A stretch of DNA of 34,650 bases from positions 1 through 34,650 of the forward strand of contig NZ_LIPQ01000033.1 in the NCBI RefSeq assembly GCF_001418135.1, read 5' to 3'. The position numbers were made by a program, and so were the translations under genes. Position 1 is the stretch's first letter; the number at the start of each line of letters is the position of its first letter. Under the pieces are notes generated by a model that saw only the letters and a list, made by a program, of their open reading frames with translations, was not told where the DNA came from and made no database searches. Positions 1 to 8,025 of the stretch are shown one piece after another. This DNA comes from Streptomyces aureus. GTDB taxonomy: Bacteria > Actinomycetota > Actinomycetes > Streptomycetales > Streptomycetaceae.

Positions 1-100
1 GTACGGCACCCGTCGGCGCACCCGCCCCGGCCATGCGATGGCCGCAGACCTCGCACCAGTCGTCGGAGACCGACTGGTGTCCGTTCGGGCAGGTCGGCAT
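1..100 (-). CDS. Zinc-ribbon protein, N-terminus only (probable FHA-domain protein)
   Basis: Only the first 33 codons lie in the window; the gene runs off the left edge. The ATG at 100-98 follows a strong GAGGGGG ribosome site. The visible protein begins MPTCPNGHQS and holds a CxxxH ... CxxCG pattern (CPNGH, then CEVCG), a small zinc ribbon. In Streptomyces such N-termini commonly precede a disordered linker and an FHA phosphothreonine-binding domain, but that domain would lie outside the window, so FHA is inferred from family memory and context. It is last of the visible genes in the PknG/PP2C cluster, 40 bases after the VWA gene, where a phosphopeptide reader would fit. It could instead be another zinc-ribbon protein. 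Confidence 0.7.
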   Translation of the reverse strand, partial: MPTCPNGHQSVSDDWCEVCGHRMAGAGAPTGAV

Positions 101-140
101 GTCGGTGCTTCCCCCTCTCGTCGTCCGGCCCGTGGCCGGG

Positions 141-1472
141 CTACCTCTTGACGCGAACGGTCTTGGTGGAGCGGGTCTCGAGTGTCATCTCGTCCGCTTC
201 CGCGACCTTCGCCTTCAAACGCACAGTACCGGTCGCCGCATCGACGACGTCGACCACCTTCGAAAGGAGTTTCGCCGTATCCGCGTTGCCGGAGGCCGCC
301 GCGAGCTGCACGGCGCGGCCCAGTTTCGCCGTCGCGCCGTCGTGATCGCCCGATTTGCGGGCATCCAGCCCCTGCTGGATGACGTCCGCGAGCTCGGCCT
401 GGCCCGTGTAGTGGGCGACCTGCGGGTTGATCGACGTCGACATCGCCAGGTCGTCGGTCCACACCGCCCGTACCAGTCCTTGGGACAGCGGCTTCGGGTC
501 GCCGCCCAGCGGGTCCGGCGCGATCAGGGAGACCCGGGCCGCCAGCATCTCCTGGCCGATCGCGGCCTGCGGGACCCGCACGCTCACGTGGTAGTCGCGG
601 GACTCGTCGCCCCAGGAGCCCGTGGGGTAGTCCCCGGCGCGCGGTCCGGCCTCCGTACGGCGTCCGGTCAGGTCCTCGACCGTCGGCGCCACCTGCTTCA
701 CATAGGCGATCTCCACCCCGACCGGGGTCCACAGCCGCAGCGAGACGTCCGCCACGCCCTTGCCCATCGCGTGCTCCATCATCGCCGTGAAGTCGGCGGC
801 GAGGGCGGCCGGGTCGGCGACGATGTCGGCGGAGCCGAGGAGCGCCGAGGCGATCCCGGTGACCTCCTTGACCTCCCAGTCGGTGCCCACCCCGCGCGCG
901 TCGCAGGTGAAGCGGCCTGCGCAGGCGTCGAGCGCGGCCCGCAGCTCCTCCGGCGACTCGTGCTCGTTGCGGCCGTCGGTGAGCAGGATGCCGTGCCGGA
1001 TGGTGAGGCCGCCCGTGGAGAGCAGCCGGTCCGCGAGCCGCAGCCAGGTGCCGATGGCCGTGCCGCCGCCCGCGCTCAGCCGGCGCAGCGACTCCTTGGC
1101 CTCGGCCCGGGTCCTGGCGTCGGCGACGGCGAGTCCGCCGTTCCCCGGGTAGACCTCCTTCGCCACGTGCGTACCGGCGACGACGGCGAAGGCCGTGCCG
1201 TCGCGCAGGGTGTCGACGGCGGCGGCGGTCGCCTCACGGGCGCCGCGCATCTTGGTGGCGGGGAAGTCCATCGAGCCGGAGCAGTCGACCATGATCACGA
1301 CACCGGCCCTGCCGCCGCCCGCCGTGGCGAGCGGCTGCCGGCCGGTGGTGCCGCCGCCGGTCGAGGTGACCGTGACGATGGCGCTGACGTCCCGGCCGCC
1401 CTCGGGCAGGAACTCGTTCTGGTAGACGTCCACAGAGAACTGCGGTGCGGTCGACTTGGAGAAGTTCGCCAT
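141..1472 (-). CDS. von Willebrand factor A domain protein
   Basis: A cytoplasmic 443-residue protein with no signal peptide. A beta-rich N-terminal segment (about residues 1-55) leads into a VWA domain. The MIDAS metal motif is intact: DCSGS at residues 63-67, a conserved Thr in GGGTAIGTW, and LTDG further on. VWA domains of this kind bind protein partners through a divalent metal. The C-terminal part (from about residue 330) is helical, with an SGDHDGATAKLGRAV segment resembling a TPR helix pair. It lies 60 bases downstream of the PP2C gene in the same direction, so it is probably in the kinase-phosphatase operon. The ATG start at 1472 is supported by upstream GAGGAGC. The partner is unknown; a scaffold role is inference. 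Confidence 0.88.
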   Translation of the reverse strand: MANFSKSTAPQFSVDVYQNEFLPEGGRDVSAIVTVTSTGGGTTGRQPLATAGGGRAGVVIMVDCSGSMDFPATKMRGAREATAAAVDTLRDGTAFAVVAGTHVAKEVYPGNGGLAVADARTRAEAKESLRRLSAGGGTAIGTWLRLADRLLSTGGLTIRHGILLTDGRNEHESPEELRAALDACAGRFTCDARGVGTDWEVKEVTGIASALLGSADIVADPAALAADFTAMMEHAMGKGVADVSLRLWTPVGVEIAYVKQVAPTVEDLTGRRTEAGPRAGDYPTGSWGDESRDYHVSVRVPQAAIGQEMLAARVSLIAPDPLGGDPKPLSQGLVRAVWTDDLAMSTSINPQVAHYTGQAELADVIQQGLDARKSGDHDGATAKLGRAVQLAAASGNADTAKLLSKVVDVVDAATGTVRLKAKVAEADEMTLETRSTKTVRVKR

Positions 1473-1532
1473 TCGTTACGGCTCCTCGGGCAACAACGGC
1501 AATCGGTGGAGGGACAGGGGATCGGCGACCGC

Positions 1533-2963
1533 TCAGGCGGATCCTGCCCCTTGGGGAGCGACGGTGAACGGCACGAGCGCGACCGTGATGTTGTCGTGGC
1601 CTCCGCCGTCCAGGGCGTGGCCGACGAGGACCTGGGCGCTGTGCAGCGGCCGGTCGGACGCGTCGGCCGGGACGACCCTGGCCATGTCGTCGGCGCCCTC
1701 CGCGTAGTTCCACAGGCCGTCCGTGCAGACGACGACCACGCCGGACCGGTCGGGCTTGAACGCGGCCGTGTGCGGCTCCAGTTCGTACGCGTCGGCGCCG
1801 AGCCAGCCCGTGATCGCGTGGGCGCGCTCGTCCGCGTACGCCTCCGCCTCGTTCATCAGGCCCGCCGCGACCATCTGCGCGGCCCACGAGTCGTCCTCGG
1901 TGAGCCGGGCGGCCGGCGTGGCCCGGTCGTCCGGCACCCAGTAGACGCGGCTGTCGCCGACCCAGCCGACGACGAGCAGGCCGTCGGCGACGACGGAGCC
2001 CACGATGGTGCAGGCCGGGGCGTTGCGGTGGCGGTGCGGGTCGTGCTCGGCGCCGTCCTGGCCGGGCTCCTCCGCGAGGGAGTTGACGGCCTCGGCGGCG
2101 GCCACGATCGCCTCGTGCATCGCCTGCTGCGGGTGTGTTCCCCGGGGCAGCGCGGCGAGCAGCGAGGCGCCGGCCGCCTCGGCGGCGGCTGCGGAGGCCT
2201 CGTCGGGCCGGGTCGCCGAGGACACGCCGTCGCAGACGATCGCGAGCGTGGCGGGGGAGCCGTCGGGGAGTGTGGTCGCCGATACGGCGAACGCGTCCTC
2301 GTTGCGGTGATGGCGCAGCCCCCGGTCGGAGACGGCGGCGACGCTGCCGAGCTCCCGCTCCATGTGGTCGCGCTCCCGGGGCTGAGCGTGCCCGCAGTTC
2401 TCGCAGTAGCCGTCGGTGTCCACCCGCCCGGCCCGGCAGGCCACGCACAGGGCGGAGCCGGGGGCGGCGGCAGCGGCGGCCGGGGCCTGGGCCGCCGCGG
2501 CAGGATCCGGAGCCGCCGGGGCGGGTGCGACCGGCGGACCGGGCGCGGGTGCCGGGGGTGCGGCCGGCGCGGGGTCCACCCGTACCGCCGCACGGGGGTC
2601 CGGAGCGGCCAGCTCGAAGTCACCGCTGCCCGCCGTGGTCCGCCCGGCGGGGTCACCCGGCGGCACCGGCCCGTCCGTGCGGACCGCCATCGTGGGCAGG
2701 TCGCGGCCACCGGAGTCGGTGCCCGGCAGGTCGCCCGGGTGTTGGGTGGCGGTGGACAGCGAACCGGGGTCCCGGGGCGGGGCGTCCGGCCAGGCCACGG
2801 GGGTGCCGATGGCCACGGTCGGGCGGTCCGGCTCGACCCCGGCGACCGGCGCGGCCGTCAGGTCGTAACCGCACGCACCGCAGAACCGGTCACCCGACTC
2901 CAGGGGTTCCGCGCAGTCCGGGCAGACGGTGAGGCCGTGCGACGGCTTCGGCTTCTGGGACAT
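1533..2963 (-). CDS. PP2C-family Ser/Thr protein phosphatase with two zinc ribbons
   Basis: A 476-residue soluble phosphatase. Zinc ribbon 1 uses C14, C17, C28 and C31. A Pro/Ala-rich disordered linker spans about 40-170. Zinc ribbon 2 uses C173, C176, C187 and C190. The PP2C domain fills about 205-465 with its metal-binding acids visible: NED at 221-223, DG at 245, GD at 336-337, DG at 415 and the final DN at 457. It should hydrolyse phospho-Ser/Thr using Mn or Mg. The ATG at 2963 was chosen; an in-frame GTG at 2975 overlaps the end of the kinase gene and adds four residues. Either way it is translationally coupled to pknG, which suggests it reverses that kinase or acts on shared targets. 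Carrying two ribbons is unusual for PP2C and suggests docking to partners. Confidence 0.93.
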   Translation of the reverse strand: MSQKPKPSHGLTVCPDCAEPLESGDRFCGACGYDLTAAPVAGVEPDRPTVAIGTPVAWPDAPPRDPGSLSTATQHPGDLPGTDSGGRDLPTMAVRTDGPVPPGDPAGRTTAGSGDFELAAPDPRAAVRVDPAPAAPPAPAPGPPVAPAPAAPDPAAAAQAPAAAAAAPGSALCVACRAGRVDTDGYCENCGHAQPRERDHMERELGSVAAVSDRGLRHHRNEDAFAVSATTLPDGSPATLAIVCDGVSSATRPDEASAAAAEAAGASLLAALPRGTHPQQAMHEAIVAAAEAVNSLAEEPGQDGAEHDPHRHRNAPACTIVGSVVADGLLVVGWVGDSRVYWVPDDRATPAARLTEDDSWAAQMVAAGLMNEAEAYADERAHAITGWLGADAYELEPHTAAFKPDRSGVVVVCTDGLWNYAEGADDMARVVPADASDRPLHSAQVLVGHALDGGGHDNITVALVPFTVAPQGAGSA

Positions 2964-2965
2964 CC

Positions 2966-5635
2966 TCACACCCACGTCCGGGGGCGGAAGCGGTTGGCCC
3001 GCTCCACCAGTTCGATCCTCTCCTCGCCCCGCTGGGCGAGCCGGGCCAGCACCCGGTACGAGCGTTCGAGGCCGAAGCGCAGTCCGCGCTCGTCCAGTTC
3101 ACTCCCGAGCAGCAGCGCGCCGCCGCCCGGTTCCGCACCGGGACTACCGGAGAGTACCCAGTCGAGGGCCGTCCCGAGGACCTCCGTCGACAACTGCTCC
3201 CGGCGGACGGCGTCCAGACCGAAACCCTGGAGCGCCGAGACCTGGGCGGCGGCCGCCGTCAGATCGGCGGCGAGCGGCTCCCACGCCGGGCGGCGCCGCA
3301 GCCGCGCCCGCACGGTCGCGACCCGCGCCGCCGTGTAGTGGATCGAGGCCTCCGGAACGGACTCCAGCGTCCGTACGGCTCCGATCCGGTCCCCGGCCGC
3401 GAGCTGCACCCGGGCGAGCCCGAAGGCGGCGCTGACGAAGCTCGGGTCGGTGGCCCACACCAGGCGGTAGTACTCGGCGGCGTTGTCCAGCTGGCCCAGC
3501 ACCTCGGCGCAGATCCCGAGGGCCAGCTTCGGCGAGGGCTCGCCGGGGAAGGCGTCGTAGACCGCGTCGAAGGCGAGTGCCGCGTGCTCGTGGTCGCCGG
3601 TCACCAGGGAGGCGACGCCCCGGTACCAGACGACCCGCCAGTCGTCCGGGTCCCGCTCCTCGAGACCGGCCAGGGTCCGGGCGGCGGACGGCAGGTCGCC
3701 CAGCTCCAGCTCCGCCCGCAGGGTCCGCAGCCGCAGCTCGGCGGAGGGCGCGGGTGCGGCCTGCAGCGCGGCGAGCAGCTCGCCGGGCGCGGCGGCGGCG
3801 AGACCGGCGAGGAAGCCGGCGTTGGGGTCGCCCGTGTCGACGCGCGGGACGGGCAGCGCCAGCGCGGTGGCGGGCGTGTCGAGCGGCGCGAGCAGCGCCC
3901 CGAGCCCCGGCGCCGCGGCGGGCGCCACGGCACCGGGCCCGGCGGGCAGCGCGGCCCCGGGCGACGCGGCCCCGGGCACAGCAGCCGGCGCGGCACCCGG
4001 TGGCGCGGCCCCGGGCACAGAGCCGTACGCGGCCCCGGCAGCGGCGCCCGGAACGGCGGCGGGCGGCGCGGGCCGCTTGCGTCCCCGTCGGGCCCCGAGC
4101 AGAGACACGTCCTCCGTCGGTTCGGCGAACAGGGTCGTGTCCGTGACCCGTACCTCCGTGCCGAACAGCGTCGACAGCGCGGGCCGCGGCCGCCCCGACT
4201 GGAGCGCCACGACCTCCCGCAGCACCCCCGTCAGCTGCTCCGCCATCTCCTGCGCGGAGGCGAACCGGCGTGCCGGGTCCGGGTCGGTGGCGCGGACCAG
4301 GAAGCGGTAGAACGACTCGTACGTCCGGAAGACCGCGATGTTGTCCGGGTCGGGCAGCGAGTCCACGAAGACGTTCGTGTAGCCCTGGAAGTCGAAGGTC
4401 ATGACCGCGAGGGTGCGCGCCACCGTGTACAGGTCGCTCGCCACCGACGGCCCGACCTCGGCCACCTCCGGCGCCTGGTAGCCGACGGTGCCGTAGATCG
4501 CGGACTCGTCGTCGTCCATCCGCCGGACCGCGCCCATGTCGATGAGCTTCAGCTGGTCCTCGGACTGGATGGCGTTGTCGACCTTGAAGTCGCAGTAGAG
4601 CAGGTTGCGGCTGTGCAGGTGGCCGAGCGCCTCCAGGGCCTCGATCCCGTACGCGCAGGCCTGCTCGACCGGCAGCGGATCACGGCGGCCGTCCGGGGTG
4701 CGCCGGTCGTTGGCGATCTCCTTGAGGGACTTGCCGCCGACGTACTCCATGACGATGTAGCCGTCCATGGAGCCGGTGCGCTGGTCGAGGTGCTCGACGA
4801 AGTTGTAGATGCGGACGATGTTGGAGTGCTCGATCTCGGCGAGGAAGCGGCGCTCGGAGATCGCGGCGGCCATGGCGTCCTGGTCGCCGGTGTCGAGGAG
4901 GCCCTTGAGGACGACCCAGCGGTCGGAGACGGCCCGGTCGACGGCGAGGTAGATCCAGCCGAGGCCGCCGTGCGCGAGACAGCCCGCGACCTCGTACTGG
5001 CCGTGGACGATGTCCCCGCCGCGCAGCTTCGGCACGAAGGAGTACGGGTGCCCGCACTTGGTGCAGAAGCCCTCCGTACGGCCCGGCCGCTCACCCCGCG
5101 AACGGCCCACGGGCGCGCCGCAGTCGGAGCGGGAGCAGAAACGCTTCCGCTCGGGAACCTCCGGTTTCTCCATGACCGCCGCCCGCGGGTCGGGACGCGG
5201 CACCTCGGGGATCGACACCAGGCCGGCGCCCAGCCGGTTGCGGGCGGACTGGCCGGTCGACGTACCGGAACTGCGCACCGACACCGAGCGGGACGTGGAG
5301 GCCCCGGAAAGCGAGCGGGAGAGCCGCCCGGAGACCGAACGGCGGGAGGTCGACGAGCGCGACGAGGCCCGCGAGGACGCCCGCGAACTGCTCCGCGAGG
5401 AGCTGGAGTCCGGCCCCCCGACGCCGGAGCCGCCGACGACCCCGCTGCCCGTGCCCGTGCCTCTTCCCGGCACGGCCACCCCCGTGGGCGACGAGCCGAT
5501 GAGCCCTCCGGCCGCGACCACCGGGGCGAGGCCGCAGGTGTCGCAGTACAGCTCGCCGCCTCCCATGTCCTCGTACGAACCCTCGCACGAAGGACGCTGA
5601 CAGCTCCCCACGCCCGTCTCCCCGCCGCTCACCAC
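2966..5635 (-). CDS. pknG: PknG-type Ser/Thr protein kinase with TPR domain
   Basis: An 889-residue soluble kinase. A first Cys4 site (C12, C17, C31, C34) precedes a Ser-rich stretch (about 77-127). A second, rubredoxin-like Cys4 site (C167, C172, C191, C194) sits just before the kinase domain, as in mycobacterial PknG. The kinase domain (about 213-475) has the glycine loop AHGGLGWIYLA, ATP-binding K244, and variant motifs: the catalytic loop reads YCDFKVDN (D349, N354) and the metal motif is DMG (D366) rather than DFG. GTVGYQAPE is the activation segment. An Ala/Pro linker (about 520-580) leads to TPR helices (about 600-800). The GTG start follows GGGGAA ten bases after the preceding gene. 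Family members phosphorylate FHA proteins such as GarA to control glutamate metabolism; that target is inferred here. The first Cys4 site is an addition to the known PknG layout. Confidence 0.92.
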   Translation of the reverse strand: MVSGGETGVGSCQRPSCEGSYEDMGGGELYCDTCGLAPVVAAGGLIGSSPTGVAVPGRGTGTGSGVVGGSGVGGPDSSSSRSSSRASSRASSRSSTSRRSVSGRLSRSLSGASTSRSVSVRSSGTSTGQSARNRLGAGLVSIPEVPRPDPRAAVMEKPEVPERKRFCSRSDCGAPVGRSRGERPGRTEGFCTKCGHPYSFVPKLRGGDIVHGQYEVAGCLAHGGLGWIYLAVDRAVSDRWVVLKGLLDTGDQDAMAAAISERRFLAEIEHSNIVRIYNFVEHLDQRTGSMDGYIVMEYVGGKSLKEIANDRRTPDGRRDPLPVEQACAYGIEALEALGHLHSRNLLYCDFKVDNAIQSEDQLKLIDMGAVRRMDDDESAIYGTVGYQAPEVAEVGPSVASDLYTVARTLAVMTFDFQGYTNVFVDSLPDPDNIAVFRTYESFYRFLVRATDPDPARRFASAQEMAEQLTGVLREVVALQSGRPRPALSTLFGTEVRVTDTTLFAEPTEDVSLLGARRGRKRPAPPAAVPGAAAGAAYGSVPGAAPPGAAPAAVPGAASPGAALPAGPGAVAPAAAPGLGALLAPLDTPATALALPVPRVDTGDPNAGFLAGLAAAAPGELLAALQAAPAPSAELRLRTLRAELELGDLPSAARTLAGLEERDPDDWRVVWYRGVASLVTGDHEHAALAFDAVYDAFPGEPSPKLALGICAEVLGQLDNAAEYYRLVWATDPSFVSAAFGLARVQLAAGDRIGAVRTLESVPEASIHYTAARVATVRARLRRRPAWEPLAADLTAAAAQVSALQGFGLDAVRREQLSTEVLGTALDWVLSGSPGAEPGGGALLLGSELDERGLRFGLERSYRVLARLAQRGEERIELVERANRFRPRTWV

Positions 5636-5645
5636 TGTTCCCCGC

Positions 5646-6923
5646 TCACCACTGTCGTCCTCCCGCGTCTCTCGGGCCGGACAGTACGTCCGCGGCCGCC
5701 TGCTGGTAACGCAGTACGGCCTGTTCCGCGACCCGCAGATCGCAGGGCGCGCTCCACAGCATCCGGCGGGCCGCGTCGTACCGCTCCACGAGCAGCGGGT
5801 CCTCCGCCGCGCCGAGCCGCGCCACCTTCGCCTTGTACGCGTCGAGCCGGCCGCGCAGCTCGGCCCGGACCGCGAGCGGGGCCGTGACCGCCGTCAACGA
5901 CTCCCTGGCCCGCAGCAGTTCGTCCTCCGCCTCCCGCTCCAGGGAATCCAGGAGCGGGGAGAGCCGGTGCCACTGGGCGTGCCTGCGGTACTCGGCGGCC
6001 GCCACGAGCCGCTCCTGCAGCACGATCGGCGGCCCGCTGACGGCCGGCACCTCGGAGGCGGCGATCTTCGCGAGGACCTCGCCGCGCGCGGCCCGCGCCT
6101 CGGCGAGCGTCCGGTCCGCCCGCGACAGCACGTCCCGCAGCCGGAGCAGCCGGTCCTCGGAGTCCTGCCGGACCGCGAGCACCGCCTCGATCTCCCGCCG
6201 GATGTCCTCCAGGGCCAGGGCCGCCCGGTCGTACCGCTCGGTGTCGGGGCGGCCGCCGCCCGGCGCCGAACTCCCGGTCGCCGGGCGCCAGAAGGCCAGC
6301 GGATCGGTGACGACCTGGGAACGCAGCGCGGTCAGCTCGGCGGTGATGTCCTCCAGCTCGTCGCCGGCCGGATGCTCCCCGGGCCGTACGCCGACCGAGT
6401 GCGCGAGCGAACGCGTCCGGCCCAGCTCGGCGGCGAGGAGGTCTATCCGGGCGGGCAGCGCCGACCAGACGGCGTCGGCGGTCACCACCACGTCCAGCGA
6501 CGACGCGTACAGCTCGTTCATCCGCCGGACGAGGCCCTCCAGGGTGAACCGCTCGGCGAGCAGCCCCTGTTCACCCGCACCGCCCGCCACGTGGACGCTC
6601 TCGCCGCGCAGCCGGTCGGTCAGCTCCACGAGCTCCTCGCGGCCGGGCCAGCGGCGCCGGGCGCGCACCTCGCGGGCGTCCCGCAGGGCGCCGGTGTACA
6701 CGTCGAAGCAGGTCCAGAGCAGGGTGATGGTCCGCTCGGTCGCCACCCAGCGGTCCCGGGTCGTGCCGGTCAGCTCCGCCCCTTCGAGCAGCCTGCGGCC
6801 CGCGTGGTCCTGGAGCGCGAGGAGCGAGTCCTCGACCGCCTTGTGCTCGGCGCCGAGGCGCGCCAGCGCACGGTCCACCTCGTCCCGGTCCATCACCGGC
6901 CCAGGGGGTCCCGTGACGCCCAT
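5646..6923 (-). CDS. Uncharacterised helical/coiled-coil protein of the pknG operon
   Basis: I do not recognise a named domain. The 425-residue protein has no signal peptide or convincing membrane helix. It is largely charged alpha-helix, rich in Leu, Ala, Arg and Glu with heptad-like spacing, for example around 215-270 and 300-370. A short flexible segment rich in Gly and Pro lies near 205-220. The ATG at 6923 follows a strong GAGGAAGAGG site; a second ATG ten codons in is possible. It sits 53 bases after the solute-binding gene and 10 bases before pknG, so it belongs to the sensing operon. The position suggests an adaptor between the membrane sensor and PknG, but nothing in the sequence proves this. 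Confidence 0.85.
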   Translation of the reverse strand: MGVTGPPGPVMDRDEVDRALARLGAEHKAVEDSLLALQDHAGRRLLEGAELTGTTRDRWVATERTITLLWTCFDVYTGALRDAREVRARRRWPGREELVELTDRLRGESVHVAGGAGEQGLLAERFTLEGLVRRMNELYASSLDVVVTADAVWSALPARIDLLAAELGRTRSLAHSVGVRPGEHPAGDELEDITAELTALRSQVVTDPLAFWRPATGSSAPGGGRPDTERYDRAALALEDIRREIEAVLAVRQDSEDRLLRLRDVLSRADRTLAEARAARGEVLAKIAASEVPAVSGPPIVLQERLVAAAEYRRHAQWHRLSPLLDSLEREAEDELLRARESLTAVTAPLAVRAELRGRLDAYKAKVARLGAAEDPLLVERYDAARRMLWSAPCDLRVAEQAVLRYQQAAADVLSGPRDAGGRQW

Positions 6924-6976
6924 CGATCACCTCTTCCTCTCCGTGTACAGGGCTGCTTGTACGGGCGTGTCCGGCG

Positions 6977-8014
6977 CTACTTGTACAGGGGAGCGGGCGG
7001 CCCGGTTATCCCGGGCAGGTCCTTCTCCAGCCAGGTCTTGTACGCCTGCTGCCAGGGACCCTGGCGGTAGCCCACGAGGACCTGGTTGACCCGGCGGACC
7101 AGGTCGTCGTTGCCGAGCTTGGCGGCCACGCCGTAGAACTCGGTGGTGAACGGGGTGCCCTTGAGCTCGACCGCCGGGTCCTGGGCGGCCTGGCCGGCCG
7201 CCAGGGCGTTGTCGGTGACGACGGCGTCGACCTCGCCCATCTGGAGCCTGGCCAGGCAGTCCAGCTGATTGGGCACGGTCAGCAGGTCCTTGTCGTCCTT
7301 GGTGCCGTCGGCCTCGTCCTTGAAGAGCGCGCCGAAGGACTTCTCCTCCAGGGCCTCGTAGGCCGTGGAGCCCTCGGCGGTGCAGACCCGCTTGCCCTTC
7401 AGCGAGGTGTCGTAGCCGGTGATGCCCGTGGCCAGCTTGGGCGCGAGGACCTGCTGCCCGGCCTGGAAGTAGGCGGTGGAGAAGGCGACCTGCTGGATCC
7501 GCTTGCAGTTGATCGTCATGGTGCGCACGACGAGGTCGACCTTGCCGCTGTCGAGGGCGGCGATCCGCTGGTTCGTGGGGATCGCCCGGAAGATGACGGC
7601 GTCCGGGCTGCCCAGGATGTCCTTGGCGATGGCCCGCGCCAGATCGATGTCGAAGCCTTCGAGGGCGCGCGTCTCCGGGTTGCGGTAGCCCCAGCGGTAG
7701 CTGGACTGGTCGACGCCGACAACGAGCTTCCCGCGCTTCTTGATCGCCTCGATGGACGGGCCGTCCGCCGTCGAGGGAGTGAGGGAGGCCCAGGGCTTGT
7801 CGCAGGTGTCCGCCTTGATCTGGACGCCGGTGCCGACGCCGGGGCCCGGCCCCGCGATGCCGGGCACGGCCGCCGCGTCGCTGCTTTCGTGGGCCAGCGG
7901 GAGCAGGGTGAGCGAGGCGGTGAGCCCGCAGGCCACGGCCATCGCGGCCACTCCGCCCCAGCCCCGGAAGCGCTGCGCCGTCCGCCGCGCCAGCGGGTAC
8001 GTGCCGTTCGGCAT
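6977..8014 (-). CDS. glnH: Amino-acid solute-binding protein, GlnH-like (family 3)
   Basis: A 345-residue protein. The N-terminus has an Arg-rich n-region and a hydrophobic stretch (about 21-41), then a short Gly/Pro spacer and a family 3 solute-binding domain (about 88-335). Typical motifs are RGKLVVGVD at 94-102, LEGFDIDLARAIA at 118-130, VVRTMTI around R164 (the ligand-carboxylate region) and VVTDN with D268. Cysteines at 71, 170, 211 and 253 may form disulfides. C29 lies in MAVACG, a poor lipobox inside the hydrophobic stretch, so it may be an uncleaved membrane anchor rather than a lipoprotein. No permease or ATPase gene adjoins it. Its neighbours are a GlnX-like protein 11 bases upstream and pknG downstream, so a sensory role for aspartate or glutamate is more likely than transport. 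The ATG follows GAGAGGGGG. Confidence 0.9.
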   Translation of the reverse strand: MPNGTYPLARRTAQRFRGWGGVAAMAVACGLTASLTLLPLAHESSDAAAVPGIAGPGPGVGTGVQIKADTCDKPWASLTPSTADGPSIEAIKKRGKLVVGVDQSSYRWGYRNPETRALEGFDIDLARAIAKDILGSPDAVIFRAIPTNQRIAALDSGKVDLVVRTMTINCKRIQQVAFSTAYFQAGQQVLAPKLATGITGYDTSLKGKRVCTAEGSTAYEALEEKSFGALFKDEADGTKDDKDLLTVPNQLDCLARLQMGEVDAVVTDNALAAGQAAQDPAVELKGTPFTTEFYGVAAKLGNDDLVRRVNQVLVGYRQGPWQQAYKTWLEKDLPGITGPPAPLYK

Positions 8015-8025
8015 CCCGCCCCCTC

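Noticed and set aside
33..3338. Long plus-strand open frame of 1101 codons
   Set aside because: It lies antisense to the VWA, PP2C and pknG genes, is extremely Arg/Gly/Val-rich, and has no domain. It is a GC-bias shadow. Similar antisense frames over the csn operon, GH84, malQ and pepN were rejected for the same reason.
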